From NCBI GenBank assembly GCA_917880885.1, contig OU862913.1, positions 22,019,286 to 22,083,285 on the forward strand: a DNA stretch of 64,000 nt. Reading direction: 5' to 3'. The notes under the pieces are model-generated. The model was not told where the DNA came from. It ran no database searches and saw only the letters and a program-made list of their open reading frames with translations. The position numbers and the translations under genes are program-made. Shown one piece after another: positions 10,075 to 20,924 of the stretch; the first letter of the stretch is position 1; each line of letters opens with the position of its first letter. Source of the DNA: Limnephilus marmoratus (taxonomy: Eukaryota; Arthropoda; Insecta; Trichoptera; Limnephilidae).

Positions 10075-10504
10075 CCCCTTCCCAATCAAATCGTCTCAAA
10101 CACCAAAGGTTGTCTAATCTCGCTATGTGTAGAATGCATAATACATATATATTCGTGTGCACATTAATGCAGTGCTGGCTAGCTGCACACGATGCAGTAT
10201 CCTTCCTCAGAGGCGCGTGGTCAGAAATAGCCGTACACACATTAGCAAGCAGGTAAGATAGCTCGTAGCTCGTCACTCAGTAGTTACTTGGTGGGGCGAT
10301 TAAGAGGAAACCGGGCGGCATTTTGTCCGTACAAACGTATCCGCCGATTTATCTCGATAGCCGACGTATCTCTCTGGATTTTGTCGCTACTGCAAATATT
10401 TTTTGAAGTGAAAACTTCTTTAGCACTCGTCACGAACAATATCGTAACACGAGAGAGATGGTGGACTGTAAATCTAATGTTGGTTAAACAAGGCAATTGA
10501 CTGC
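10075..10504. other. Unassigned stretch
   Basis: Continues the sequence left of 7493 after removal of the hAT-like element. It holds open frames on both strands at 10284-10500 without motifs, and a TTAAGAGGAAACC start at about 10299 that resembles the ends of TTAA repeats. Confidence 0.3.
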
Positions 10505-10602
10505 GTTTTAATCACAGGAGACCATATTTGTCTCAACGCACATAGGTCTCATATAAAACGCTGTAACTCCCTTACTATTATAGTTAGAAATATGTTTTAA
10601 TC
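10505..10602 (+). repeat. Dispersed 100-bp repeat, copy 1
   Basis: Matches 54488-54590 closely (aatcacaggagaccatattt, acgcacataggtctc, ctgtaactcccttactatta). Contains inverted GAGACC/GGTCTC. Nature unknown. Confidence 0.7.
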
Positions 10603-10634
10603 GGGCCCAGCGCTCACTCAGGAGTGGCGCTTAA

Positions 10635-11060
10635 GGGCTCGCAACCCGGATTTGTACCGATTTATTACATATTTGCCTTAAACACGGTAAGTTTTAAAGC
10701 TCTTAAAAATATATGTTATTCTATAAGATAATATCTAGACTTTGCCCGCGCCGAAACTCAAATTATATAAAATTCCCTCGATAGAAAAAAATCGCTAAGT
10801 ACGCTCCAGAAATTATTATTAACACGTTTATTTCAGTTATTTTACAAGTTATATATATGAAAAAAATCACGGTGTTTCTTTAAATGCTGTTTAAGATAAT
10901 GCCCGCGAGATTTTTGCTCTATTTTAAACGAGTCGTGTTTTATTAAAAATTTTTGCGATTTTCGCATCGATTTTGTCGCTGTAAATGTTAGCGCTCTCCT
11001 CTAACATTCGTAATTTCGTATCTCTCCATCTTCTTCTTTTCCGGCCCGGTTGCAGAGTCT
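10635..11060 (-). mobile_element. TTAA-inserted MITE F, copy 2
   Basis: Reverse complement of 6724-7286 without the PIF MITE. TTAA at 10631-10634 on the left; the right junction is a decayed TTAT. It serves as the empty-site control for MITE P2. Confidence 0.75.
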
Positions 11061-11104
11061 TATAATTGCGTGGTTTGAACGCCATCAACGGACGTTCAGG
11101 AGAC

Positions 11105-11400
11105 TAACCAGACAAAGTATTTAAAAAAAGGAAAACGTACAGACATACAGTATTTTCTTCTAATACAGTTAGTAAAAAAATCTTAAAATCGGTTCGCTTT
11201 TGCATGAGAAAAATGGGGAATACAAAACCTCGATTCCGATGATATTATTTACAAGTATTTTCATCCTAAGGTGCAATTGTCCCTTTTGCTCAGTATCTTT
11301 TGCCCTGGGGAGTAAGGGCAACAGTCACAGGAGACGTTTGTGAAATACCTATTGAAATTTCTCGGCGACCATGTTTCCTCTTAATTGCGCGTGTGTTCAG
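11105..11400 (+). repeat. Repeat G, copy ending at TTAA
   Basis: Shares acagacatacagtattttcttctaat-type sequence, then aaatcttaaaatcggt, atggggaatacaaaacctcg and gtttcctcTTAA with 51030-51505. Probably a TTAA-flanked non-autonomous element whose left end I could not place. Confidence 0.5.
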
Positions 11401-11440
11401 CTAGCATGCCTTATGATAAATTCTAATCGAGAAACTGCCT

Positions 11441-12050
11441 AAATCGAAATCGAAAGAAGGGTAAATGCCGGTAACTCCATTAATGGAGGACTGAATGCTG
11501 TTGGCGCTAATAAAAAACTGTCAAAAAAAGCGAAGCTAACAGTCCACAATGGAGTCCTGGTACCTACCCTGATGTATGGCAGTGAGGCATGGAACTGGCA
11601 GAGGAAGGATGAAAGTAAACTGAATGCTGTTGAAATGAGATCCCTGAGGCGTATGTGTGGTAAAACCATGTATGATCGTGTTAGAAATGTGGATATCCGC
11701 AAAGAATGTAAGGCTGATGTAAGTATAATGAGCAAAATTAAGAAAGGGACCCTCAGATGGTTTGGGCACGTAGAGCGAATGAGCGAAGAAAGTAGTGTAA
11801 AAAGAATATATGATGCAAATGTGAATGGTAGAAGAAGTCGGGGACGCCCGAGGAAGACATGGCACGATCAAGTGAATCAGATACTTGACGGGCCATGTCA
11901 AAAGTCAGAATAATAGAAGAGTATGTATGAGACGATGTATGAATGTGAGTGAGGCAAAGAGTGTGTGCCAAGACCGAGTTGTTTGGCGGTCCGTCCTCTC
12001 TGCCTACCCCTGCGGGGAAACGGCGTGATGGTTAGTTAGTTAGTTAGTTA
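11441..12050 (+). mobile_element. 5'-truncated RTE-type LINE with (GTTA)n tail
   Basis: The end is the tandem GTTAGTTAGTTAG (12030-12050). Near-identical 10-bp direct repeats flank it, GAAACTGCCT at 11431-11440 and GAAAGTGCCT at 12051-12060, as expected for target-primed insertion of a 5'-truncated copy. A shorter copy of the same 3' end lies at 19415-19609. Confidence 0.85.
11443..12029 (+). pseudogene. RTE reverse-transcriptase C-terminus
   Basis: The open frame from 11443 encodes GVLVPTLMYGSEAWNWQRKD, SLRRMCG and the RTE C-terminal block TLRWFGHVERMSEES...GRPRKTW. This block is characteristic of RTE/BovB elements. The catalytic YADD region is absent. The frame stops at 11911-11913, but a +1 shift near 11895 continues through NNRRVCMRRCM to SVLSAYPCGETA with TGA at 12027-12029; the copy at 19415 supports that longer C-terminus. 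One frameshift, otherwise well preserved. Confidence 0.85.
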
Positions 12051-12060
12051 GAAAGTGCCT

Positions 12061-12525
12061 TATCTCTGTCATCGATGATTTGGTCAGTGAGCATTAATTA
12101 TTATCGTTGCTTTTGTAATTTAGTATAGGGTGAATAGTATTGCATGCTAAATCTTGATTGGCTGTAATGGAGGAGACGTGTATCTGTAATAGTAAACGTA
12201 GCGAACTATTTGTGGTGACCTATGGCAGAGGGGTGTTGGTATTAAATAGTCCTCGCGGCAGCGGTATCCATATCCTCTTCTAAATTGAAAAAAAAAATGC
12301 GGAATGTAGATGACAAGTTTAATATAGAATACGAATGTATAGAAATAAATGGAAATCAGAAAGCAACACATTAACATTATTTATTCTTATACAACCTAAC
12401 TGTTGAAGGTCATGAATATTTGATTCAATTGATAAATAACCGTATAAAATTGTTAATGGAAAGATTTACTTTGTTTTTTCAACCAATGAGGGTTGTTTAT
12501 CTGTTGTATTAACTTTTAATAATAA
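12061..12525. other. Unassigned AT-rich spacer
   Basis: No second copy, coding block or RNA fold recognised. Confidence 0.3.
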
Positions 12526-13171
12526 CTAGTTGCTGACCCGGAGAACTTCATACCGCCTCAGAATCAATAACTGTTAACATTAGCTGAATTAAATTAATTT
12601 TTTTTATTAAGTTAAAAATTGGAAAATGAAGCAATTATCGATGCGCAACTGTCCGTGTTTTATTTTTGTCAGTATCAGAGATGGCTTTGTGTACGGATTT
12701 ATATTTTTGTGATTTTCTTTCTTTTTCACTTAATTACAGGAATGGCGTTTCATTTTCTTTATAAGTGTAAGGAAGATTTATTTTAATTATTGTATTTTTC
12801 CTTTTGAGGGGTTCATCGTTTATCTCATTTTCGACTGTTGACATTTAGTGAGTAAGAAAGAGATACAGCATTGTATGTTTAAGAACAAAATCAAAACAAT
12901 CAGCGCATTGACTTTTGACGTTTTTGAATTTTTTTGAATATTGCTGCAGGTCTTTCAAAAGATGAGAATTCGTTCCATACAAAATGTACGAGGAAAATAA
13001 TTTTCTTCATAATTTTTTTTCATAAATTTTTCCGATGTTTTAATAGCTATTCTGCTATTAAAACAGACAAATCCAACAAATCAAAGCGGAGACAAATCCA
13101 ACAAATCAAAGACCATAAAAATCGGTCCAGCCGTTCTTGAGTTATAAATGGTCTAATTAACCCGACTTATA

Positions 13172-13855
13172 CAGGGTTTTCCAATAAGAGGTATTATTTT
13201 GATATTTAAAGAAAAATGCCATTTTTTAATATAAATGATCGGATGTTTATTTCATTATAGAAAGGAAGGTATGCTGTTAATAGTGGAAAATAACATCAGG
13301 CAAATGACCACCACGACCACGCTTACATGACCATATCCTTTTCATGAAATTTTCCATAACCAAATCGCAAAATGGCTGCCCTATGTCCCCTGTCTTGAAT
13401 CGACGCTGGGCTGTTGGCGTAAACCTTCTCTTTCACGTGTCCCCAAAGGAAGAAGTAGCAAGGTGTTAAATCACAAGATTTCGGTGGCCAATTGTGATCA
13501 CCTCTTCGAGAGATAACACGGTCCGGAAACTTTTCCCGTAAAAGATTAATGGTTTCGTTGCTTGTGTGACACGTAGCGCCGTCTTGTTGAAAGTAAACGT
13601 TGTCCAGATCAATACCATCCAATTCCGGCCATAAAAAAACATTAATCATCTCTCGATAGCGCAATCCATTCACCGTAACTGTTGCTCTAATAATTTACTT
13701 TAATAATTTTTAATGCGTTGTTGAAGCGTGCATCGTTCCATTTTTATTAATGGCTTAGTTTCTACTTGTCAAATGTCAAAAAATGACAGCTTCAAAAGTG
13801 ACATCTACCGAAATAGCGGGCTATTCAAAATAACACCTCTTATTGGAAAACCCTA
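13172..13855 (-). mobile_element. Internally deleted Tc1/mariner-superfamily transposon
   Basis: Inverted ends of about 28 bp: CAGGGTTTTCCAATAAGAGG at 13172 and CCTCTTATTGGAAAACCC ending near 13855, with TA at 13170-13171 and 13856-13857. The length (684 bp) is about half that of an autonomous element. It lies inside a Helitron-like repeat. Confidence 0.85.
13323..13673 (-). pseudogene. Tc1/mariner-type transposase, C-terminal half
   Basis: The minus-strand frame encodes NVYFQQDGATCHTS (second catalytic aspartate of the DDE/D fold) and NWPPKSCDLTPCYFFLWGHV (third acidic block, normally LTPlDyFLWG), then VKEKVYANSPASIQD. The N-terminal DNA-binding domain and first aspartate are missing, and the second acidic residue of the last block is replaced by C. 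An immobile remnant that could move only with help in trans. Confidence 0.85.
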
Positions 13856-13880
13856 TATATTAACTTAATTTCTCATTGAA

Positions 13881-14744
13881 TTTAGGAAATTTTTTCGAGG
13901 TATTTTAATTGTCCTATATCGACGGCGGAAATTTGAAATGCTGTAAAGTAAAAAATCATAATTAGTATACGTTTACAAAAAAATCACATCTTTTTGAAAA
14001 ATAAAAAACTTTATGTTTATTTGCTCTCATCAAATTTTATTAAAACATTTTGCTGTCCTTTTGCTTATGCAAACTGGAACTAGTCTTCTAAAAATGCAGA
14101 AATTGTGAACGCCTACTAAATAAATTGCATTTTATTAAAACGACCACCCATCCAAACAGGACTTTGTATTCTGCATCTTATATTTGTCTCCAAACTGCAT
14201 TATTATTTAATCAAGTCCTTCCCCTTTTCCATCTCCCCGTCTAACATCTGTCTCTCCTACGTCTAACCGCTGCAGTTTTTATGATAATTTCCCCACAAGA
14301 ACAACCGACAATATCTTCTCTGTCTTAATCTTAACTGAATTTGATGTTTTTTGTTCCTTGCCAAGATGCAAAGCGGTTAGGAAACATCTCACAGTTTGGT
14401 TTCACTCAGGCGATGAAGAGATCGGTATAAAATTAGCATGCTAATTAATTAATTACAATATTATAGTGCAGCGGAGTGCGCAATGGGATCTATTCTTGAA
14501 ATGCGAGTGATTCGGTTCGTATACGCCGTTTGCGAAAAGGTGAATTGTTTGGATGGTGAAGTCACTGGATTGTACAAAATTCATTATACATTCCAAAATC
14601 GAAGATCTTTCATCAGAGAAGCAGTAATTATTGCGCACTACTCGCACGGATGCATCGCTTGTATAAAGCACGTTTCACATTATTTTTTATTCTACTTTAG
14701 AAATGAAAATTCCAGTGAAATCGAAAAAAACAATAAATAAGCGC
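13881..14744. other. Unassigned stretch
   Basis: Contains an 85-codon plus frame (14483-14740) overlapping a 72-codon minus frame; neither has a recognisable motif or splice context. Otherwise non-coding AT-rich DNA. Confidence 0.3.
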
Positions 14745-15075
14745 ACATTTGGGAGAAGGCACTCGCTACCGTCGCCCCGGGAACCGTTTATTGGATTACC
14801 AATACCTCGGCCATAGGTCACTCCAAGTGGTGCATTACGTTTGGTGACTTAGCAGGCATGCTCGGTTTCATGGGGTGAAGTTTGTCTAGGTGTTGGCGGC
14901 GGATTACCTGGACACATTGAACACCAGATTCCTACCCATCCCTCATCTTTTTCCTTCCCAGAATTTTCTCTCATACCTTTCCTTAAAAAGACCTTCCACT
15001 CAGCGTCCTCAAAGATGACAGGCTCTGAGGTAAAGTTTATTATATTTTCCTCATAGCGTCCTGTGTGGAGCTAAC
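14745..15075 (+). mobile_element. SINE-like family B, internally deleted copy
   Basis: Starts in the accgtcgccccgggaacc block, keeps gtttggtgacttagcagg, lacks about 150 bp of the middle, and ends in the hairpin tail (ccactcagcgtcctc...ctcctgtgtggagc, with changes). Confidence 0.75.
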
Positions 15076-15187
15076 TTCCATACTTCCCACTTTCCTCTTC
15101 CCTATCTCCTTCCCCTCCCCCTCTCCGCTATCTCCAGCCTCGCGGTATACCCCAATTGGGGATGCCATAGTCAAACTGGCTTGGAGC
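15069..15187 (+). mobile_element. SINE A fragment (plus orientation)
   Basis: Body segment only (cccactttcctcttcc to gccatagtcaaactggct), attached to the tail of SINE B. Head and tail are missing. Confidence 0.65.
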
Positions 15188-15326
15188 AATTGCAATAAAA
15201 ATGCAAAAAAATAATGTTTTTCAGTGACGCTGTGCAAGGAAATCACCGTCAGACCTGTATTGTATAGTCGTAATCATAAGTGTGTATTGTTTGTGATCTT
15301 AAAATTCACGTATGAAATTATGTTAA

Positions 15327-15998
15327 GAGGACATTACCAGAGAAAACCAGAAATATGTCATTTTCAAATCAGATTTTAGACGTATTGACTCTTTTCCACA
15401 AAAAATTATAAATGGATTTCGAAAGATTGTTCTTTTATCTAGCATTCGCATGTAATAAATTTTGAGAATTTTTTTTAATTTTTAGTATAATAAGGTTATT
15501 CCATAGGTCGTTGGCAGATTTGTTAAATTTTCAAAAAAGATTTTGTATTATACCACACCCATTTCAAATAATATAATCATGCAGTAAAATAAATCAATAC
15601 ATTATCTAGCAAACGCATGTTTTAGAATTTTAATTTTAGTTTCAATAAAATCATTAATAATATGTACGTACATGTGTTTCTTGACGAAAATTGGTCCATT
15701 TGTGTATTTATTTGCGCACTTACAAAATAATATATTTCAATTTTTTTTAACATTCTTATTAAATTTAGACATTATTGAAAAATGATAAATACTTATAATC
15801 AAAAAATAACTACAAAAAGTACATTATTTTAATAGTTTTATCATCACGCCTTTCAGCATTTTTGGATGAAGGTATAAATTAAAGCTAATTTGAATTGAAA
15901 TAAATTCGATATTGAGTTAAAATTTAAAAAAGCTGGTACGGAGAATAATTAATCTTCCTCATTGTAACCGCCCTGCACGATCGACTGGTTAAACGCTC
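15327..15998 (-). mobile_element. TTAA-flanked non-autonomous DNA element, copy D
   Basis: TTAA at 15323-15326 and 15999-16002. Reverse complement of copies B and C over its length; it lacks the gccagcggacgaaaatcc stretch near the end. Non-coding. Confidence 0.85.
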
Positions 15999-16149
15999 TT
16001 AAGTATTGTTATTAAGTTACAGCAATGTTATTATTAATTTCTGCAGGTTTTATAGTTTTTATTTTTGTGACAGCTGTTTCGATATTATTATAAAACCGTA
16101 TTTGTTTTTACATTGAGACGACTTATTTATTTATTTATTAACGGACCTT

Positions 16150-16410
16150 GGGGTATTTCACCATCCTCCTGATGATAACTTATCCATACGATAACTAATA
16201 TTAATAAAAAATATCCATACGATAACGAATATAAATAAATAAATATTCGCAACAGGTAAAAAACTCGGCCAACTCATCCACTATTCACAGGTTCATGTTC
16301 CGAATAGTAAACTCACATTTTTTAAATAAATAAATCCTGTAGAATTAATCGAAAACGTTCGTTATCGTATGGATAAATCTATGAGGAGAACTGTGAAATA
16401 CCACATATTT
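16150..16410. mobile_element. Inverted-repeat element (MITE-like)
   Basis: The left arm ggggtatttcaccatcctcc...taacttatccatacgataac (16151-16197) is mirrored by gttatcgtatggataaatct...tgtgaaataccac at 16360-16405. The core repeats catacgataac again. The target duplication was not resolved. Confidence 0.6.
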
Positions 16411-16424
16411 CCAATCATTGGAGG

Positions 16425-16820
16425 TTATCCACCACTTACCAGCCCTGGTATAAGTAACAGATGGTTGCTCCTTCAAGACTCTCGCAAGGACTGTTAATTT
16501 TTTTGAATGAACGAATCTACATTTAAGTTTGAACGAAAACATAGTTTACTGTTTTCTTTTTATACCCTCAATCGTTTTAGTCTCGTTTAAAAAAATCCTA
16601 ACTAATTTCAAAGTAAGCCTCAAGAAGTGAATTTGCATAATTATATTCAGATTTCTTTGAGTTTTCTTTAACTGTCTTATCTTTTCTTCGTTACCATCTC
16701 TCGGTCTCCACTTACTGGCTGAAATATGACGGTGTACAAGAAACCAGCCCGAATATGATAAACGACCTAATTAGCAATTCATCCAGCCACGACGGGGAGG
16801 AGAGAAGATTACGTTTTTAC
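16425..16820. other. Mostly unassigned; starts with a short dispersed repeat
   Basis: 16425-16530 resembles 8798-8890 (ctcgcaagga/ctcgcaagaa, aatttttttgaat, cgaatctacattta). The rest has no recognised feature. Confidence 0.35.
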
Positions 16821-16838
16821 GATGGTTATGATTTCGAT

Positions 16839-16940
16839 TATCACGACCAAAAGTAGTAGATGTAATCGTGATTCATTTTTGGATTATTGTGCCGTTTTGT
16901 GCCTTCTCTTCTTTAGTCAATGTTTCGGACATCGTTTTTT
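16839..16940. mobile_element. Penelope-like / hammerhead-type short repeat, decayed copy
   Basis: Resembles 24595-24740 and 30653-30806 (cacgaccaaaagta, ggattattgtgccgtttt, caatgtttcggac). Only the CGAAAC half of the candidate ribozyme core remains on the minus strand. Confidence 0.4.
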
Positions 16941-17488
16941 TTTTTTAAATGTAATACTTTACAAGAGTCGCAATTGCTTCAAACCATCGATATATTATAA
17001 CTATAGATTAGCCCTGCCATACCCAATTCCAATCCCAAAGTAACACCACCTACGAAGAATTTCATAATACAACTACCCATAGAATTCCGTTGCATCTCTT
17101 GCGTGACGTTGTTATTTTACAAGGAAGAAATTAAACATTTTTTTATCAAATGTTACTTTTATCGATACGCTGCCTCAAATTCATATGTTATGTACATATT
17201 TTTTTAGAAATTCATATAACTGATTAAATTATTAATAATAAAATCCCCGAAAGCCCATACCTAATATATTTTTAACTGAAGCTAGTAATTCCGTTACCGC
17301 GAACTTGCTGGAAAACAAATTAGCTCCACGCAGACCAACTAAAGGTACAAACCAATGCTTCTTGCGATCTTTTGACTGTGAGATAATGTACTTTTTGACA
17401 AATGTTTTCGTAAACCAATATTTTTGGTTCCGGAGTCATTTTTAAGACCTACACGCCTTGTCTAGATATACTTGGTTGAAGCTTCAAA
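16941..17488. other. Unassigned stretch
   Basis: No repeat partner, coding block or fold recognised. Confidence 0.3.
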
Positions 17489-17620
17489 CGGTCTGGAGCC
17501 AGTGAGACTTTGGTATCTTCTGTAGGGGTATGATGTGAGTCTGAAGGTTGTGGGAATGGAAAAGCAATTTCTGTAGGGGTATGATGTGAGTCTGAAGGTT
17601 GTGGGAATGGAAAAGCAATT
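17489..17620 (-). mobile_element. SINE A fragment with a 51-bp tandem duplication
   Basis: Starts in the ctggagccagtgagact block. A 51-bp unit (tctgtaggggtatgatgtga...) is present twice, at 17519-17569 and 17570-17620, almost identical. The duplicated unit joins directly to SINE B sequence. Confidence 0.65.
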
Positions 17621-18515
17621 TATTGGACGATCATAACCTCTGCCACATGTCACCCCAAGTGGTTCGATACGTTTGGTGACTTAGCTGGGGTTTCTGGGTG
17701 ACTCCAGATACTAATATCTACAGCATGTATGTTGGACGAATATCTACAGCTCATATGTTGAACTAATATCTACGAACTTCAGAGTGTTGACTAATATCTA
17801 CAGAGCTAAGTTCGGACGAATATCTATGACGGTCCCAGTGTTGACTAATATCTACAGAGCGTAGGTTGAACTAATATCTACAGAGCGTATGTTGGACTAA
17901 TCAGCTAAATGTGTCCAATAGTCCGATATTAGGGATTTTTACATACATACTTACATAAATTAATTTTTTGAACTGCATACGCAATATTACGTTATTCCAA
18001 TATGCTATACATAATTGCAAATCCAACCTTTGCCAGTACTGTAGATATTCGTCAACACTTTGGTTCTCATAGATATTAGTCAGCAGTTTGAGCTGTAGAT
18101 ATTCGTCAACACTTTGGTTCTCATAGATATTAGTTCGATTTTTTCAGTTTTTGGAATTCCTGTAGATATTAGTAGACGCCTCCTTCTGGGTAAGGTGTGT
18201 CTTGGCGTCGAATTCGTCTGCCTACCAATTGCGTGGCTGGCCGATTTGGGAGAGACTTGTTGAGGGAGACCTTTAACCTCTTCAGCAGGACTCTGGGAAC
18301 ATCGGCTTGCACCGCAGTGGGAGGGTTGAATTCATACCTCGTTACTTCTGGACACACTGACCCTCAGATTTCCACCCAACCATCATAATTTTCCTTCTTA
18401 GAATTTCCACTCCTTCCTTTCCTAAAAAGACTCTCCACACAGCATCCCCAAAGATGGCACAGGCCCTGAGAGGAATTGTGTTCCCCAGAGCTTCCTATGT
18501 GGAGCTAATATTAAA
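17621..18515 (+). mobile_element. SINE-like family B, split by an element with compound ends
   Basis: Left part 17621-17699 (ggtgacttagctgggg); right part 18184-18515 from tcttggcgtcgaattcgtct through the hairpin tail (ctccacacagcatcccc...atgtggagc). The insertion is 17700-18183. Confidence 0.8.
17700..18183. mobile_element. DNA element with long compound ends made of repeated ACTAATATCTACAG
   Basis: The left arm holds about seven direct copies of ACTAATATCTACAG or GACGAATATCTACAG spaced about 25-35 bp apart (17708-17885). The right arm holds the inverse form CTGTAGATATTAGT/CTGTAGATATTCGTC (18040-18172). The 8-bp duplication TTCTGGGT is at 17692-17699 and 18184-18191. No coding region. Foldback-like; the 8-bp duplication would fit hAT. 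Confidence 0.75.
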
Positions 18516-18523
18516 AAAGTAAA

Positions 18524-18718
18524 AAGATGGGGAAGAGAAACTTGGCTATTCAGATTTGGTCACCAAACACGTCTAAAGCCATTTCAAGCAATGTTTCGAT
18601 GCAGAGTGGTGGTAGTCTTATTAGTGGTCAGGACGATAAATTAAGTATCTTTCACTCTGTTATTTGCCGCAAATATACCGCATGTTATTTTAAATTATTA
18701 AAATGTCAAATAATACAA
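18524..18718 (-). mobile_element. SINE A fragment
   Basis: Contains ggctattcagatttggtcac, caaacacgtctaaagccatt and the actctgttatttgccgcaaa region. Head missing. Confidence 0.7.
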
Positions 18719-18815
18719 ACTGACTCAAAAATAATAATGTCAAGCTGACTCAAAAGTAACAATGTCAAAATGACTCAAAAGTAACAATGTCAAACTGATT
18801 CAAAAGTAATAATGA
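18714..18815 (+). repeat. 24-bp tandem repeat, about four units
   Basis: Unit of the form aaaatgactcaaaagtaacaatgtc with single-base differences. Confidence 0.75.
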
Positions 18816-19187
18816 TTTCTGCTAATTAATAACCTCATGATAACGCCTATCGCAACATTAACCCGCAATTTATTCTAACCCCTAACTCCGACCATTCCTT
18901 CGCTGCCAAATCGCCGTACATCTGTACACATTATCTGTACGCCACAGTTAACTATCGCGGCATTCACCGAATTGAGGTTAAATGCACATGAAGCCTTTGA
19001 CCTCCTGCCAAAAGCACTACGTCAGAAGCCTTACCACTGACATTATATTTCACTGATCTGATAATTCCTAGAAGTGTGATTTACATTGATTTGAAAAAAA
19101 AAACTGTGGTTTACTGTTGTTTCTTCTAAATAACAATGCAATTCTGATGATCGTTGGTTTTCAATAATACTTTCGTTCGTCTAGAAC
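18816..19187. other. Unassigned, less AT-rich spacer
   Basis: No repeat partner seen in this window and no convincing reading frame; may be unique host DNA. Confidence 0.3.
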
Positions 19188-19869
19188 TGCGGTTGTCAAC
19201 CTTTCCGAGCCTGCTTACCCTTTGACTCTTACTAAAAATTTGTTGTACCCGTACCCTTGTGTTCTATCTTGTGTACACGTGTAATGAAAGACATGTTTCA
19301 TTTAAAATACCTTTTTAATACTCTCATTTTTGCATGAATTTAAAAATCAAGTAACACACAATTTTATACAGAGTATTACACGACTTCGGGCATTTTTAAC
19401 CAGTGCGAAACGGATTCAGAAGACATGGCACGACCAAGTGAATCAGATACTTGGTCGGGCCATGTGAAGAGTCAGAATAATAGAAGAGCATGTATGAGAC
19501 GATGTATGAATCTGAACGAGGCAAGGAGTGTGTGCCAAGATCGAGTTGCTTGGCGGCCCGTCCTCTCTGCCTACCCCTGCGGAGAAACGGCTTGATGGTT
19601 AGTTAGTTAGCGAAACGGAACAAATTTTGTTCGACGTCTTTTTATTTCGACGAAAAAAAATCACATTCTCCATACACACTCTAAACTCGCAAAGTGTATG
19701 GAAGGGGTCAATTTTTTTTAACCTAAAAAAAAATTGTAGAAAAAAAGTTTTTTTGTGTCGCATGGCGGCGCGGCACGTTTTAAAATCTACATTCGTGCCA
19801 CGATATTGAGTACCCCCAATTTTTGCTTCGCGTACCCCAAGGGGTACCGTGATGTATACTAAACGTATA
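19188..19869 (+). mobile_element. hAT-like element, decayed, with nested RTE end
   Basis: The left end GCGGTTGTCAACCTTTCC and the right-hand cttcgcgtaccccaaggggt resemble hAT elements of the CAGsGGTTCTCAACC type. Direct repeat CTAGAAC at 19181-19187 and 19870-19876 (8 bp with one mismatch). The right inverted end itself is lost. RTE fragment inside at 19415-19609. Confidence 0.5.
19415..19609 (+). mobile_element. RTE 3' end with (GTTA)n tail
   Basis: Closely matches 11850-12050 (acatggcacgaccaagtgaa, gcctacccctgcggagaaac) and ends GTTAGTTA. Exact 10-bp target duplication GCGAAACGGA at 19405-19414 and 19610-19619. Only the last 195 bp were copied. Confidence 0.88.
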
Positions 19870-20014
19870 CTAGAACAATGACGTCACGTACGATCTCTCT
19901 CTGGGGTTACTACATTATCTGACCATAATATAAAAGAAGATGGAACGAGTTTTATGAAGAATTGTGAGTTAATTGGTGATTTGATGCCACATATGGCACA
20001 ACGTGAGTCAACGC

Positions 20015-20385
20015 CTTTTTTTTTACATGAATACCGCACAAGAGTCCCAACTGCTCCCGTCTGGAGCCAGTGGCACTATGGTATCCCCAATTGGGATATG
20101 TTGTGAGGCTAAAGGTAGTGGGGAGGGGAAGGAGATAGTGAAGAGGAAGGTGGGAAAGTACCTGGCTATTCAGATCTGGTCACCAAACACGGCTAAAGCC
20201 ATTTCAAGCAAAGTTTCAATTCTGAATGGTGGTTTTAAACCAGGGCGATACTAAGAGTATCTTCCACTCTGGAACGTGCCGCAATTATACTATATATACT
20301 GTTTTAAATGAATAAATTGTTAAATAACACAAATTAATCAAATAAAATTTATTTGCCACGCCGGGATTCGATTCCGCGACCTATT
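20015..20385 (-). mobile_element. tRNA-derived SINE A
   Basis: Poly-T at 20016-20023 (the tail), body gagtcccaactgctcccgtc to gttttaaaccagggcgatac, and a head truncated just past the B-box at about 20356-20385 (cgccgggattcgattccgcg). Confidence 0.85.
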
Positions 20386-20924
20386 GATGTTTCGTGCCGA
20401 ATACGGCACTTTGTGATCAGATGGGTTATTTATTTAACAAGAAAGAATTTCTATACCCTTTTGAAAATGTTTTTTATCATTTTCATCTGAAGTACCTAAG
20501 GGAAAATTTACCTTACGTCGGAACATTTTTAAATGAACGGGATAACCAATTCCTTTGGCTTGCCTTTTGCCTAGGAGTTAATAATAGTCTTGTATAAAAT
20601 GGCGACATAAATAATTTTTATTCAAATCGCACAAGTCACAATGTCACCCTTCTATCGATTTTGTGTTCAGTGGTCGACGTTAGTGCCAAAACCGAATGAA
20701 ACCGGTGCCCGCTTTAATATTAGGTTCAAGAATGAGCCAGCAGGCGAAATAGCCGTTTAATACTATTGTTACTAACGATAACTATCTCGTATCATAGTCA
20801 TTTAACAAGGTATTACGACATTCTAAAATTCAGAAATGGTTAACAGTTCACACGAATGGCTGCGCGAGGCCTCTTTCATACAAACCTTAAAATTGAAGCC
20901 AAAAAACCTAACCGATTTGAAAAA
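20386..20924. other. Unassigned stretch
   Basis: Holds a 67-codon frame at 20394-20597 without a motif. No repeat partner seen. Confidence 0.3.

Larger units (their letters stand above)
12526..13880 (-). mobile_element. Helitron-like non-autonomous element, split by a Tc1/mariner element
   Basis: On the minus strand the 3' end reads CCGGGTCAGCAACTAG followed by T at 12526, the CTAG|T end typical of Helitrons. The body carries cggctggaccgatttt and ccatttataactcaag, phrases common to insect Helitron copies (recalled, not searched). The 5' end is placed only roughly. The element at 13172-13855 interrupts it at a TA. Confidence 0.5.

Noticed and set aside
10284..10500. 70-codon frames open on both strands
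   Set aside because: No motif, no splice context, and bordered by repeats; treated as chance.
14483..14740. 85-codon frame considered as a small gene
   Set aside because: No recognisable domain, no conserved partner in the window, overlapped by an antisense frame.
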